A stretch of 64,000 nucleotides of DNA from Diphasiastrum complanatum (GCA_029204225.1 CM055094.1:14016928-14080927); one strand, 5' to 3'; counted from the first letter of the stretch, positions 10,707 to 22,070 are shown. Numbers and translations: made by a program. The notes: generated by a model not told the origin, from the sequence alone.

Positions 10707-11346
10707 AGGAAGCTCGGAAGAAGAATCTTTGCTTCAAGTGCAATGGAGAATGTCACCTTGCACGTGATTGTGTCAAAAACAAAGCCTCAACCTCAAGTAT
10801 CATATCCCAAAGTAATGAGATGGATATTTGTTTTATTACTTCAATGCTTTATGGACCTAATGACTTAATTTGCATTCAGGGTAAAATTGGAGAACATGTT
10901 GTTAATGTACTTTTTGACACGGGATCCACTCGTAATTTTATAAATGCAAATTTGGTGCAGATGCTAAACCTCCCCATCAAAAAAGTGAGAAGATGTACTA
11001 TGTGACAATGGCATCTGGATGTAATTCCAAACTCATGGATTATGTGGTTCCTAATGTACCATTGCACATACAACAATTCCATGTTGTTAAATTAGCAAAT
11101 GTGGATGTTGTTCTTGGGCAACAACGACATTATGATAAGAATAAATCATTGAGAATTGATTTTGTTGAAAAATCTTTAACTTTTATGCATGATTGTTCTT
11201 TAATAAAGATAAGTGCTAGTTTAAGTGTTGATGCTACTGGTATTAAACCTTACTCTAAGCATGAACTTAATTCAAATATAAAGAACACAGAGTATAAAGT
11301 TTATTTATGTTTTCACAAAAACTTAATTTGTATATACCTAAGATAG
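10700..11346 (+). pseudogene. Zinc knuckle and aspartic protease of element B
   Basis: After the gag frame, about 10727-10770 reads CFKCNGECHLARDC, a canonical CX2CX4HX4C nucleic-acid-binding knuckle. The protease follows at 10820-11005 with VNVLFDTGSTRNFINANLV, so the DTG catalytic triplet is intact. A frameshift near 10995 moves the rest into 10993-11346 (VPLHIQQFHVVKLANVDVVLG). The region then breaks into RT. Confidence 0.85.
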
Positions 11347-11740
11347 GTTTTCGAACTCGGTTTGGACACTATGAGTTTTTGGTGCTTCCATTTGGTTTAA
11401 CCAACGCACCATCGACTTTCCAACAAGTGATGAACGATTTGTTCAAGCCATATTTGGGAAGATTCGTGGTAGTGTTCTTGGATGATATCCTAGTGTTTAG
11501 TAAGACTTTGGTGGAACTTCGCTAGGGAATTATCATACTTGGGGCATAAGATTTCCGAACGAGGAGTAGAAATAGAGGCCGATCGTATCTTGAGGGTTAT
11601 TGACTAGCTAATCCCTACTGCAGTTCAGGAAAGGGAGACAAGCAAGATGGGTTGAGCTAATGCAGGTATTTGACTTCTCAATACGATATTGTAAAGGAAG
11701 TCAATACACTCTAGTGGATGCTTTGAGTTGTTTACCGATT
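11307..11740 (+). pseudogene. RT and RNase H remnants of element B
   Basis: The RT piece runs [20 protein letters not shown] to [17 protein letters not shown], with the active-site DD intact. From 11525 the rest of RT and nearly all of RNase H are gone: 11520-11640 has only LSYLGHKISERGVEIEADRI scraps, and 11660-11740 has the RNase H end, FDFSIRYCKGSQYTLVDALS. The internal deletion means this copy could not reverse transcribe. Confidence 0.83.
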
Positions 11741-11974
11741 ATTAATCAGTTAAGCTTTACTGATATACAACCGGGATTATTTCAATCTCTCCAAGGACTT
11801 TTTGAATCCGATCCATTTTTTGGAAAGTATTGGCAACAAGTACTTTCTGGGTGGTCGATTCGAGTATGCAGGATTCCTCGAATCTGGGAAAAACTGAAAT
11901 GGATTTTGCTATGCGAAATGGGATCTTATTTTGTAAGAGCAAGGTATGTGTACCGAAGAATGACAGTTAGGGCC

Positions 11975-12850
11975 CAAATCCTGCATGTGTCATGATTGTC
12001 CACACGCAAGGCATCCGGGTATACAAAGAACTCTTGACTTAGTCAGGCGGCACTTTTGGTGGCCTAAGATGAAAAGTCAAGTAGAGGCTTATGTACTTAA
12101 ATGTACTAAGTGTCAATTAAGTACAAAAAGGCTAAAAGCTAGGGACTTATTACATCCATTGGATATTCATGTTGGAAAGTGGGAAAGTATTTCTATGGAT
12201 TTTGTGGTCGGGCTTCCACGTACAGGGAAGGGCCATGATTTTGTTTGGGTCATTGTTGACAGACTTACAAAGTTTGCTCAATTTATCCCAACTAAAACTA
12301 CGGTTAAAGCTTCATTACTAGCTCAACTTTTCGTTGAGAAGCTTTTTCGGCCGTAAGAGCTACCTTGCGATATTGTCAGTGATCGTGACCCTAAATTCAC
12401 TGGGAATTTTTGGCAAGCAATGTTTGAAAAGTTGGAAACAACTTTGAGTATGAGTTGTACAGATCAACCGGAATCAGACGGTCAAACGGAAAGGACCAAG
12501 CAGATGATGGAGGACATGCTTCGAGCATATGTGGGCCATCGACAGTCTGATTGGAAAAACTACCTTTCACCGCTGGTGCAAAACATTCAACGACCAGATT
12601 CAGCCCTATCATGCTTATGTATGGTTATCAACTTCGACCACCGATTAGTGTTGGCATGAAGAACCTAAAGGTGCAAGCCGCAATTGATTTCCTTACGGAT
12701 ATGCAAGAAAGACAACATAAGAAGTGCCCAAGACAAGGCGAGGCACTATGTTGATCTGTCTCGGAAGCACATGGAATTCAAGGTCAATGACATGGTGTTT
12801 TTGAGGGTCCCTACTCACTCCAGGGGCTTGAAAACTAGTAAGTGTGTATA
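11975..12850 (+). pseudogene. Integrase of element B
   Basis: The HHCC zinc domain is HDCPHARHPGIQRTL ... CTKCQ. The core has WESISMDFVVGLPRTGKGHD, VIVDRLTKFAQFIPTKTT and, after a stop at 12355, DIVSDRDPKFTGNFWQAMF with the second aspartate. DQPESDGQTERTKQMMEDML supplies the glutamate. Two further frame shifts follow toward 12750. DNA-inserting enzyme, inactive here. Confidence 0.87.
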
Positions 12851-12851
12851 G

Positions 12852-13217
12852 TTGGTGCCTAGGTATTGCGGTCCTTTTAAGGTTATCCAAGTGATTAACA
12901 AGGTAGCATACAAGTTTGACCTTCCAGCTAACATTGAAATTCATCATGTTTTTCACGTTAGTAAGTTAAAACCCTCGTTGGGGGTTGTGGAAAACCTGGT
13001 CCCTGTGGAAGATTTAGTAGAGCTTCGTGATGAGTCCGCAAGTGGACCACCTGAACCCGAGGCGATTATTAATAGCCGGCAAAAAACTCTAAGGAATAGA
13101 GTGCTTTGGGAATTTTTAATCAAGTGGAAGGGCAAGTCAGAAGAGGAAGATACCTGGGAAAAGGAGGCTGATCTCCAGAAGAATTTTCCAAATTTTTCCT
13201 TACAAGGAAAAATTTAA
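12852..13217 (+). pseudogene. Integrase C-terminus with chromodomain, element B
   Basis: The frame begins RYCGPFKVIQVINKVAYKFD, the GPF/Y module, passes through IHHVFHVSKLKPSLG, and ends with EAIINSRQKTLRNRV, WEFLIKWKGKSEEEDTWEKE. The last part is a well-preserved chromodomain with FLIKWKG and the TWE motif that binds methylated histone tails in family members. It stays open to the stop at 13217. Confidence 0.9.
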
Positions 13218-13232
13218 GTTTAGGGGGAAGGA

Positions 13233-13300
13233 ATATTACATACCTATGTAACTAGCAGTACTTCAGTAACTTGTCCTAAAAATAGCCCTATTTCCTTCAT
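13233..13300 (+). mobile_element. Start of the 3' LTR of element B
   Basis: Directly after the polypurine tract the sequence TATTACATACCTATGTAACT and then AGCAGTACTTCAGTAAC closely matches the first 38 bases of the minus-strand solo LTR at 52220 (TGTTACATACCTATGTGACT). The TG end has decayed to TA. The rest of the LTR has diverged, so its right end is not known. Confidence 0.6.
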
Positions 13301-14142
13301 TGACTCACTGCTAGGATGACAAATTCACAATCAGAATCCGACAATTGTATCTGCCAAAATCTAGAGCCAAAAAACAGAAGCTAAGGGTTTTCTGCTTCTT
13401 TTTCATCCAAAAAGTTGTAAACGGGAACAAAACAGTGTGCGCCCACTTTGTCTTTGCCCCGAAAAGTGCTCCAATCCAAGTTAAGACAAAAATCTCATAG
13501 AAAAACACACACCCAGACACAAACGTGTGTATGAATGTATGTTTGTGTGCATATGGTATTTATATGCACGTATGCAGAAAGATATGCTCATAACCATCAA
13601 TGAAACAACTTGACATCCACATTTCAAAGTTCAAACATAGATGAGATGAAAGATTTGAAATTTAGAGGAGATCAACATTCATACATGAAAACAAGAGATA
13701 CTTCCTGCACTACTGTCACTTGTAGAGGTAAAGCTTGGCAGGAGGTGATTCACCCTCCTTGAATTCGTCACGGATGTTGGTACTCAAAAGTACAGCCATT
13801 TGTTACTTATCTCAATTTTGAGAGAATTGATTTCATATCTATTCTTAGAAAGCTCAAAGATATGAATAGTCTTTGAAAAAGCTTGCGTATGAAATTAAGT
13901 TTGTGTTTCCAAGGAGGAAAGTTGTCTATTCTTCATAAGCCTTGTCCTTGTGACAACTCATCATATATTCAGCTTTGTGATTTTCTTTGTGCTATATTGT
14001 CGCTATAGACACGTCTAGCACCCCCTGTATAGAATGTTGAGTGGCCTCCAAGGCAGTCAACATTCTCATGAAGCTGTTAGATCTCACAGAAAAATATTCC
14101 CAAAAATTATGAACAGGAAATACATCTTCCAAAAATGAAAAA
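13301..14142. other. Intergenic DNA between element B and the PPR gene
   Basis: No gene is recognised. It should hold the rest of the element-B LTR on the left and the 3' UTR and poly(A) region of the minus-strand PPR gene on the right, but I cannot mark a clear border. Confidence 0.5.
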
Positions 14143-17100
14143 CTAAACCAACCTTTTCAACCGAGCCTCCAAGGAGGTCAAACGCCGCATCCAATTTGCT
14201 TGTCTTGCAAGAAGAGCATGATACACAAGCTCTTGAGGCACATATCCCTTTTTTGACAACTCTTCCAATATGATGGAGGCTTGATCAAACTTTCCAGTCC
14301 TACAAAGGCCATCAATCAGGGAACTGTACATGATAGCATTGGGACTACAACCCTTTTCAACTGCTTCTTCAAAAAGCTTTATTGCTTCATTCTCCTTATC
14401 TGCTGTAAAAAGTCCATGAACAAGAATGCTATACGTGTAAATATCAGGTGCACTATCTTTTTCATGCTTCATTTCCTCAAAGAGGCGATATGCTTCAGCC
14501 ACTTTACCAGCCTTGCAAAGACCATTAAGAACGACATTATTGGTAACAAAATTGGGGCTACATCCCTTTTCAACCATTTCATTCAACAAAGTCTGTGCAT
14601 CATCCACGTTGCCTGCCTTAAAAAGTCCAGCGAGAAGAGAATTGTAAGTGTACAGATCAGGAGTAAGACCATTTGCAAGCATTTTATTGAAAAGTGTGTA
14701 TGCCTCTTCTACTTTTCCTAATTGGCACAGGCCATGCAAAACAGTATTATATGTTACCAAATTAGGAGTATAGCCTCTGTCCACTATTTCTTCAAGGAGC
14801 TGTAGTGCTTCTGTATCTTTGCCCGCCTTCCAAAAGCCATTGAGAAGTGTACTGTAACTAACAACATCAGGTTCACAACCCCTTTTTGACATTTCATCAA
14901 ATAACATGTACGCCTGTTCTAGTTTTCTTCCATTGCAGAGACCTTCAATAACAGCGTTGTAGGAAACAACATCTGGTTCGCATCCTTTACTAAGCATTAC
15001 TTTTAGGAGCTTAAAGGCCTCGCTTACCCTCTTAACTTTGCACAGACCTTTTAAAAGTGAGTTATATGTTACAACACTAGGAGCACACCCATTCTGAGTC
15101 ATTCTTTTAAGGATCTTGAAAGCATCATTGACTTGATCTATTTGGCAATATCCCTCAATAAGAGCGCTATAAGTGAAAATATCAGGGATGCATCCCTTCT
15201 CAGACATAATGCGGTACAGTGCAAAGGCTTCCTCGGCTCTGCCACTCTTACAGAGACCATTGATAATGATATTATAGCTTACAACGTCTGGAATGACACC
15301 CTTTGTAGTCATTTCTGCAAAGATCTCCAGAGCATCATCTATTTTACCAGCTTTACACATCCCATCAAGAAAAGTGTTGTAAGTGACTGTGTCAGGACCA
15401 CATCCCCTCCTACTCATTGAATTGAAAAGCTCACAAGCATCACTGACTTTCCCAGCTCTGAAAAGTCCACCAATTACAGAGCTGCATGCAATAGGACCAG
15501 GGAAGCTACCCTCTTGGCATATCCTGTTGAAGAGCTCATAGGCTTCATCTACTTGTCCAGCTTTGCATAAAAAATCAAGTAGACTATTGTATCTGGAAGA
15601 TTCTAAAGGTTTTCCTTTTCCGAGTAAAAAATTGCAAAACCTAAGCGCATCACCAGCTTTTCCTGCCTTGCAGAGACCATCAATGACTATATTAAGGGTC
15701 ACAGCATCAGGAATGAGATTTCCCCCCTTCATATCTTCAAATAGCTTAAACGCCTGATTTGTTTGGCCAGACTTGCATAGTCCATCAAGTAAGGTATTGT
15801 ATGTTATGAGGTCAGGAACTAGTCCTTTTTGAACCATGTCATTGAATAGACAGTTGGCTTCAGTGAGTCTATTTGCTTTGCATAGCCCATTAATAACTAC
15901 ATTATAGTTTGCAACATTAGGACTGTACCCTTCTAGCAGCGAGTTTTTTAATATATTGTACGCGTCACTGACTCGGTCGGTCCTGCAGAGGCCATCCAAA
16001 ACTGTACTATATGTGATACTATCAGGATTCAAACCTTGTGCAATCACATTGTCCACGTCATCTGAAATGACACTTTTTGTCTTCTCACCAGTTACATCAA
16101 ACATTTTGTTAACGTCTTTGCCATTGTCTATCTTCTGAATGCTTTCACCAAAGAGCACGTGGTACTTTGAGTCAGGACTGATACTCTTCTGATCCATTAT
16201 CCTGAACAACTTGGAGGCTGCATCTCTTTCACCTGCCTTGAACAGGCCATCAAGTAAGATATTATAAGTTACCACATCAGGTTCTAGTCCATGCCTCCCC
16301 ATGGATTCAAATAACTCATAAGCTTTGTTGACCTGGCTCGACTTACAGAGTCCATTGATAAGCATATTGTATGTATACAAATTGGGGTTACAACCCCTTC
16401 CAATCATATCATCAAAAACTTTGCATGCTTCATGACTTTTGTTTATCTTGCAAAGTCCGTCTATAAGAGTGCTGAGTGTGATTACATCAGGAGCAGGACC
16501 CTTTTCCCCCAATGTGTCAAAGAGTTTATAAGCATCATCTATCTGACCAGCTTTGCATAAACCATCGAGAAGAGTATTGTAAGTCACAAGATCAGGGAGA
16601 AGTTCCATGTCAATCATGGTTGCAAAAAGATCATTCGCTTCATCCAGCCTGCCTGACTTGCAGAATCCATTTATCAGCATGTTGAAAGTTACAACATCAG
16701 GAGTAGGGCCCTTTTCAACCATTCTCTCAAACATCTTGTGAGCCTCCTCTAGTTGGCCAGCTTTGCAAAGTCCATCCAATAATGTATTGAAAGTCGTGAC
16801 ATTGGGAACAACACCCACTTTTCCCATAAGTTCAAAAAGCACACAAGCCTCTTCTATTCTACCAACCTTGCGAAGGCCAACAAGTAAAGAGCTGTAAGTC
16901 ACTAGATCCGGAGTGCAATTCCTTTGAAACATTTCTTGAAAAAGTTTGCACGCATCATCTACTCTACTTGCCCTGCATAGCCCATAAATAACCGTGTTAT
17001 ATGTCACCACATCGGGGTAACAAGCTTTGGAAACCATTCCTTGGAAAAGATTATAAGCATCATCTACACTGCCTGTGCTACATAAGCCACGTAGCAAAGT

Positions 17101-17967
17101 ATTATATGCTACAATATCAGGAATGCATTTCTCTTCAACCATCTCATCAAAAAGCTGCTTAGCTTCAGAAATCTTCCCCTGCTTGCACATGCCATCTATG
17201 ACTATGGTGTACATGATGGTTGTCGCCTTGTAATTGGCTCTGATTTCTTGCAAAATCTGGCTAGCCTCATCCACCTTCCCCGACTTGCAAAAGCCATACA
17301 ATAGAATACGGAAAGTGGAGGCATCCGGCACGCAACCAGCCGATAGCATTTTGCGGTAGATTGATAGAGATTCTTGATGACAACCTGCTTTAAGACTAAG
17401 ATCTATGATGATGTTGTAAACTAAAATCGTATGCCTGTAACCTTCCTGTTTTCCAGCCCATTCGAAAAAGCAAATAGCTAACCTCACATCCCTGATGCGC
17501 TTCAGAACCTCCATAGCCAGTTGTGGTTTCATTGCACCTTTCCACTGCTGCAATGCCTCCTCAATATTTTCTTCCTCATTCTGCTGTGAGATCATCTTCA
17601 AAATTGCCTCGGCATCAACTGATAAATCCTTTGGCCGACTAGCCATTACCCTAACCCTAGGTCTTTCCGGCTTTTCCATCACGCCACTGGACGGTGCCGC
17701 TTTTGAGGATGTTTTGGCTTTGGAAAGCCAGTTCATGCCACCTGATCTTCTGTTCTGACGAGCTTCTTCCCACAAAGCGGAAGCGTGTCGTTCCATAAGG
17801 CCTGACAGGATTTCAAAAGCAGAAGGTTTCTCAGCAGCCTGCTCGGATGTGGAGCCATGATGATCAATATGCGTTGAAAACCAGCATCGTGGTCGCCTGT
17901 TCGAGAGCAAAGAGGACCTAAGGGATGAAGCAGGAAAGCGGCGGCAGCGAGGCAGAAAAGGCGCCAT
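14143..17967 (-). CDS. P-class pentatricopeptide repeat (PPR) protein, intronless
   Basis: A 1274-residue open frame with no stop or intron. The first 40 residues are rich in R, S and P and lack acidic residues until D35 (MAPFLPRCRR ... RCWFSTHID), which looks like a mitochondrial or plastid targeting peptide; the WF/ST step suits a mitochondrial cleavage site. Residues 41-180 are a helical lead-in. About 30 tandem 35-residue P-type repeats follow from about 181 to 1245 (typical unit VVTYNTLLDGLCKAGQIDDA), only one badly degenerate (around 600-650). There is no E, E+, DYW or SMR domain. P-class proteins bind organelle RNA one base per repeat and stabilise, splice or help translate it. Most repeats have N at position 5 and D at 35. 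The start is the first ATG, giving the transit peptide. The frame is intact amid dead transposons, which argues for selection. It is the only clearly living gene here. Confidence 0.96.
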   Translation of the reverse strand: MAPFLPRCRRFPASSLRSSLLSNRRPRCWFSTHIDHHGSTSEQAAEKPSAFEILSGLMERHASALWEEARQNRRSGGMNWLSKAKTSSKAAPSSGVMEKPERPRVRVMASRPKDLSVDAEAILKMISQQNEEENIEEALQQWKGAMKPQLAMEVLKRIRDVRLAICFFEWAGKQEGYRHTILVYNIIIDLSLKAGCHQESLSIYRKMLSAGCVPDASTFRILLYGFCKSGKVDEASQILQEIRANYKATTIMYTIVIDGMCKQGKISEAKQLFDEMVEEKCIPDIVAYNTLLRGLCSTGSVDDAYNLFQGMVSKACYPDVVTYNTVIYGLCRASRVDDACKLFQEMFQRNCTPDLVTYSSLLVGLRKVGRIEEACVLFELMGKVGVVPNVTTFNTLLDGLCKAGQLEEAHKMFERMVEKGPTPDVVTFNMLINGFCKSGRLDEANDLFATMIDMELLPDLVTYNTLLDGLCKAGQIDDAYKLFDTLGEKGPAPDVITLSTLIDGLCKINKSHEACKVFDDMIGRGCNPNLYTYNMLINGLCKSSQVNKAYELFESMGRHGLEPDVVTYNILLDGLFKAGERDAASKLFRIMDQKSISPDSKYHVLFGESIQKIDNGKDVNKMFDVTGEKTKSVISDDVDNVIAQGLNPDSITYSTVLDGLCRTDRVSDAYNILKNSLLEGYSPNVANYNVVINGLCKANRLTEANCLFNDMVQKGLVPDLITYNTLLDGLCKSGQTNQAFKLFEDMKGGNLIPDAVTLNIVIDGLCKAGKAGDALRFCNFLLGKGKPLESSRYNSLLDFLCKAGQVDEAYELFNRICQEGSFPGPIACSSVIGGLFRAGKVSDACELFNSMSRRGCGPDTVTYNTFLDGMCKAGKIDDALEIFAEMTTKGVIPDVVSYNIIINGLCKSGRAEEAFALYRIMSEKGCIPDIFTYSALIEGYCQIDQVNDAFKILKRMTQNGCAPSVVTYNSLLKGLCKVKRVSEAFKLLKVMLSKGCEPDVVSYNAVIEGLCNGRKLEQAYMLFDEMSKRGCEPDVVSYSTLLNGFWKAGKDTEALQLLEEIVDRGYTPNLVTYNTVLHGLCQLGKVEEAYTLFNKMLANGLTPDLYTYNSLLAGLFKAGNVDDAQTLLNEMVEKGCSPNFVTNNVVLNGLCKAGKVAEAYRLFEEMKHEKDSAPDIYTYSILVHGLFTADKENEAIKLFEEAVEKGCSPNAIMYSSLIDGLCRTGKFDQASIILEELSKKGYVPQELVYHALLARQANWMRRLTSLEARLKRLV

Positions 17968-18400
17968 AGCCAGAAAAGCTTGAACATCATGAATAAAACC
18001 CTATCCATTGATAAATCCAAATGCGCCCCTGCTCCATATTTCCCACCGCTCGCCCTGCTAGCGCTCTTTTACTCCTTGCTGGAGCAAAATCAAAGCAAAA
18101 GCCAAACAAAAAAGAACAAAATCGAGCAAAGTTTAACAGACCCTAAATTTCATGACAGATAGAAAAGTGAAAGAAGCAGAAGAAAAGAAGAAGAATCGTG
18201 AGCAAAGCTTGCAGGAGGATGCGATTGTTGATCCCTCCATATACATATACTTATTTTGGATTATTCTGTGTTGTTGTTGCAGGAAAGGAGGAAATGGCGA
18301 TGAGAATTTCATCCATCCTCGATGGAGATGCTGCTCTGCTCTCCATAGCAATGGCAAGAGAAAGAAGAGAAATATGGTGTTTGTGAGGGATGTAGTCTCA
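17968..18400. other. Presumed promoter and 5' UTR side of the PPR gene
   Basis: This segment lies upstream of the minus-strand PPR start. No strong TATA box is obvious at the expected distance. Short open frames on both strands have no recognisable product. It probably contains the PPR promoter, by position only. Confidence 0.4.
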
Positions 18401-18409
18401 CTCTCAAAA

Positions 18410-19010
18410 ATGTATGTCTTGTTGACTTACACCCTTGTCTTGTTCTCTTCGATCTCTATGTGTGTATGTCATGTGGACTACAGTGATGTCTTGTTCTCTC
18501 TCATGTGATGTGATCTCTGTGTTTGTGATGTGATGTGATCTCTGTGTTTGTGATATGATGACAATGTGATGTGATCTTTGTGTTCATGTGTCTTGTTAAC
18601 TCTGTGATCTCAGTGTGTGCATGTCTTGTTGACTCACATTGTTGTCTTGTTCTATGTGTGCAATGTGATCTTTGTGATCTATGTATCTCTATGTCTTGTT
18701 GACTCACATTGTTGTCTTGTTCTCTGTGTGCAATGTGATCTGTGTGATCTATGTGTCTCTATGTCTTGTTGACTCACGTTGTTGTCTTGGTCTCTGTGAT
18801 GTGACCATGAGTTTGTATGTCTTGTTAACTCTGTGATTTCATTGTATGTTATGTCTTTGTTGACTCTGTGATACAACTATTTATAGTCTTGTTGACTCAC
18901 AATATTGGCTTGTTCTCTATGCAATGTGATCTGTGTGATCTGAGTTTGTATTTATGTCTTGTTGACACACACGGTTGTCTTGTTCTATGGGATCTCTGTG
19001 TCTGTAAGAA
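18410..19010. repeat. Degenerate minisatellite, 70-bp unit
   Basis: The unit begins ATGTCTTGTTGACTCACATT and goes on with GTTGTCTTGTTCT and GCAATGTGATCTGTGTGATC. Copies start at 18621, 18691 and 18761, exactly 70 bp apart, and the first two are nearly identical. Shortened or mutated copies occupy the flanks. Low-complexity open frames rich in T, H and S on the minus strand come from the repeat. Confidence 0.9.
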
Positions 19011-19400
19011 ATCGGTACATCCTATCAATTTGACTCAATGCCTACCCGAAGTTTGTGTCTAGAGCAAAAGGAGGTGATGCATGATTGTGTAGTGGTAAAG
19101 TTGGTAGGAGAGGTAGCATCACGGCAAACATCACTCCTTAGATGGAACATCTCATGTAACATCAATGCAACACATCTCTGATGATAATTGGAAATAAATG
19201 AGGGCAATGTAACCCGTTGGTCGCATAATCGATGAGTGAAACATATTGATTGATCACAGAATAATAGACTATAGTATCTTTCTCTAATCCCATAATACAA
19301 ATAGAATTGAGAAAAAAATGCTCCTCTATCTTGATCTCCCTCGATGTGCACATACGACTAATTCGGTTTGCCCATGGAATGTCATGAAAACAACTTGTAT
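19011..19400. other. No gene recognised
   Basis: Between the minisatellite and a copia fragment. Short open frames only, with no motif. Confidence 0.5.
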
Positions 19401-19404
19401 AATC

Positions 19405-19572
19405 TCAAAGCATGGTTAGTTGAAAGATGATTTGAGCAACAAAAAGGTATTGATTTTAAAGAAACCTTTGCACCTGTAGCTAAGATGGTTACAATACATT
19501 TTGTAAATGCTATTGCTATTTTCTATGTTTGGAAGATCCAACAAATGGATGTAAATTTGCTTTTTGGCCTTG
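19405..19572 (+). pseudogene. Isolated Ty1/copia RT fragment
   Basis: One frame reads FEQQKGIDFKETFAPVAKMV, then TIHFVNAIAIFYVWKIQQMD and VNLLFG. This is the N-terminal part of a copia RT (consensus GIDFxETFAPVAKMVTIR and QMDVxxAFLxG). An in-frame stop sits before FEQQ. No flanking pol sequence remains, so this is an orphan of about 55 codons. Confidence 0.88.
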
Positions 19573-21480
19573 CCTTGCAAAGGCAATACATGTGATGAGA
19601 TCAGGCAATGGAATCTAGAAGAAAAAGTCAACATTAAGGATACTATGTGATGGTGGTCTTAACTTTTAAGGCAAGGCCAAAAAAGCTTTTCCTTTTGTTT
19701 ATGGTTGTTACATTTTCTTATGACTCATGTGAACATGCGATGCAAAAGAAAAAAGCTTATGCTTTTGCTTTCACATGCGTTTTGTGGCTTTGAAAAACAT
19801 GTGATGGGTATGTTCCTCTTCATGGCCATCTTTGGTTAAACACTTATTTGATAACATTTAGACTTGAGATCAATTTGAGAATATATAGAAACTTTTTATA
19901 GCTAGTTGGTTTTGTCTTTCATGCATGGCGTAGAACATTGATTATTGATAACAAGTTTGTTTATAGCTTGATATTGAATGCTTAAATATTATGTCCCATC
20001 TTTTCGTCAATAATCAAATTATTATATGCATGAACACCACACACCAAATGGCTAAGAATAATCACATAACGATGCATTTAAATAAACCAAGTACATTAAA
20101 CTTAATAGAGAGACAGAAGAGATTTAAGGATTGAGCAATTGACCCACAACATAGTCTAGAGTATAGCTAGCTAGTGAAGACTTTTCGTTTTTAGTGAAAC
20201 TCTAACACTCCCTTTCAATAATAAAATTGCACTCTTCTATATCTAATTGAATGCAAATATTCTCAAGTTAAATTCTACCTAATTATTTCATAAAAATATC
20301 TATCACTATGAAAGACAGTTGAAGTTTCAACATATACTTCAAATATACTTTTTGTATTACTATCTTAGATGTGTGTATATATTTTGTTCAACATGGTTGT
20401 ACTCGATTTTGTTTTGTTTTGAGATGCAAGGATGCAATGTATAGTAATAAATTGGAGAGGGATGTTAGGAATTGTAAAAGATAGTTGGAGTTACAATGTA
20501 GACTTCAAAGATATGTTTTTCATTCATGAGCAAAAAATGTTGCTTGGTAGCTTTTCATTTTGTAGTAAAAGTATATTGGAGAGTGATCAGACTAATATGC
20601 ATAAGTCGAACCAGATTGGCATTCATGGTTGTTGCAATTTGTCCATATGTGGTCAAGTTGGGAGTTGTATAGAGTTGTTGCTTCTTTGAAAAGTATTTGT
20701 AGTCCATGGTTGGCCATGAAATTATGAAGTTATTGTGTAGGCGAGCTGGGCTTTAGAATATCATTATTTAAGTCGTCTATTATTGTTGTAGGAGCATTTG
20801 TGAGTAGATTATGTACATGTGGAATCGTGTGCCTTTGTTGAATATCACATGTGTTATTTCAATGTTGTTGGTGTTGAATGTTGGCTTTGTGGAGTATTTG
20901 TGTTGTCTTGTAAAATATTGCATTTCCAACAAATGAAAAGTTATCATACCTTTGAAATATGTGTGGAAAGTAGGTGTTTGTTTGTTTTTGACGTATTTCT
21001 TATAAGAAAATATATTGGAATTCAATAAGTGGTTGGTAGATTTTAGGTCATCATGGTATTTTTGTGAGGATATTGCGTTCAACGGTGTATGATGAGGTGC
21101 GTGCTTAGATAATGGTTAATGTAGGGAACAGTGAGCTTCCAAGCAGCTATGCCCAGTAGTCTTTGCATTTCTTGTTTCACTTTTTTGTCAACAATGAAGT
21201 TTTCTAGTTGCATTGATTGTAGGAGAGGTACAAATTATCAGTGTCCTTAATTCTTGAAAATGTTGTATAAGTTGGACCGTGCGTCGGATTGGAATGATGT
21301 TTAGATGATAGTTTCCAATTTGTATTTCTTTGACAAGTCGTCATATAGATGTCTACTTTCTATTGATTTGTTGGTTGGAAATATGAATGCTTTCGTATCT
21401 TGTTTTGGCTCTTATATTTGGGTCAAAGAATTGTATCTAGATAATGTCTTCGACCATTATTGTTGTTTTCATTTTAGAGT
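19573..21480. other. No gene recognised
   Basis: AT-rich DNA with short frames on both strands (for example 20432-20689 and 20780-21082), none with a motif I know. It may include decayed gag or leader of copia E at its right end. Confidence 0.45.
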
Positions 21481-21484
21481 ATAC

Positions 21485-22070
21485 GTTTGCCTTCATGACC
21501 AACCATCAAGGAGCATCTGGCGACAATTCTTGGTTCCTGGATTCCGGAGCCACTTAGCACATGACTAGCATCATTGGTTGTTTCGAGTCCTATACACCTT
21601 ACAATACTCATAAATTCGTTCACCTTGGCGACAATAGCACACAAGCTATTAAAGGTGAAGGCACTATAAGAATATGCTTTGCAAATGATCAGTCTAAGCT
21701 ACTCTCTAAAGTCCTGTATGTACCAAAGTTATCTACGAATCTGCTCTCTGTAAGCAAAATCATAGATCTAGGACATAGAGTAGAGTTCAAATGTGATCAG
21801 TGTAAAGTAGTTGATAGGACAAGCAAGATCCTAGCACTCGAAAAGAGGCATGGATACTTGTATAAGTTGAGTCATTGTTTTTCTGCCTCTAGTCAGGCTC
21901 TCAGTACTTCAATTCATTCAAATAAAGGTTTACTTTGGCATTATAGACTTGGTCATTTAAATCATATTGTTGTACAACGAATGTCTACACAATCTATTAT
22001 TCTTGAACTCGACTATCCTCGCGAAAAGGTCGAGTTACCTGTCTGTCAAGACTGTCTAGTTGGTAAATAG
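21485..22070 (+). pseudogene. Protease and GAG-pre-integrase of copia E
   Basis: The frame starts with GDNSWFLDSGAT, a TAG, then HMTSIIGCFESYTPY; DSG is the protease active site. LLSKVLYVPKLSTNLLSVSK is the conserved copia protease end, and LLWHYRLGHLNHIVVQRMS with CQDCLVGK is the HHCC zinc domain of the integrase. A TAG follows GK. Confidence 0.9.

Larger units (their letters stand above)
9917..13217 (+). mobile_element. Ty3/gypsy chromovirus (element B)
   Basis: Plus-strand gag, zinc knuckle, protease, RT, a shortened RNase H, integrase and chromodomain follow in chromovirus order, then a purine-rich tract (TTTAGGGGGAAGGA, 13219-13232) and an LTR start. Element B keeps better motifs than A but has frameshifts in gag and pol and has lost most of RT and RNase H. 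No 5' LTR or primer-binding site was found, so the left end is truncated or too diverged. The first 38 bp of its 3' LTR match the solo LTR at 51490-52220. Confidence 0.9.

Noticed and set aside
12852-13217. Chromodomain frame as a host chromatin gene
   Set aside because: It directly follows an integrase GPF/Y module in the same element and is followed by a purine tract and LTR.
14281-14721. 146-codon plus-strand frame inside the PPR gene
   Set aside because: It is the antisense of the repeat array. The periodic minus-strand PPR repeats force open frames on the other strand; it has no motif.
18501-18876. T-, H- and S-rich minus-strand frames
   Set aside because: They come from the 70-bp minisatellite.
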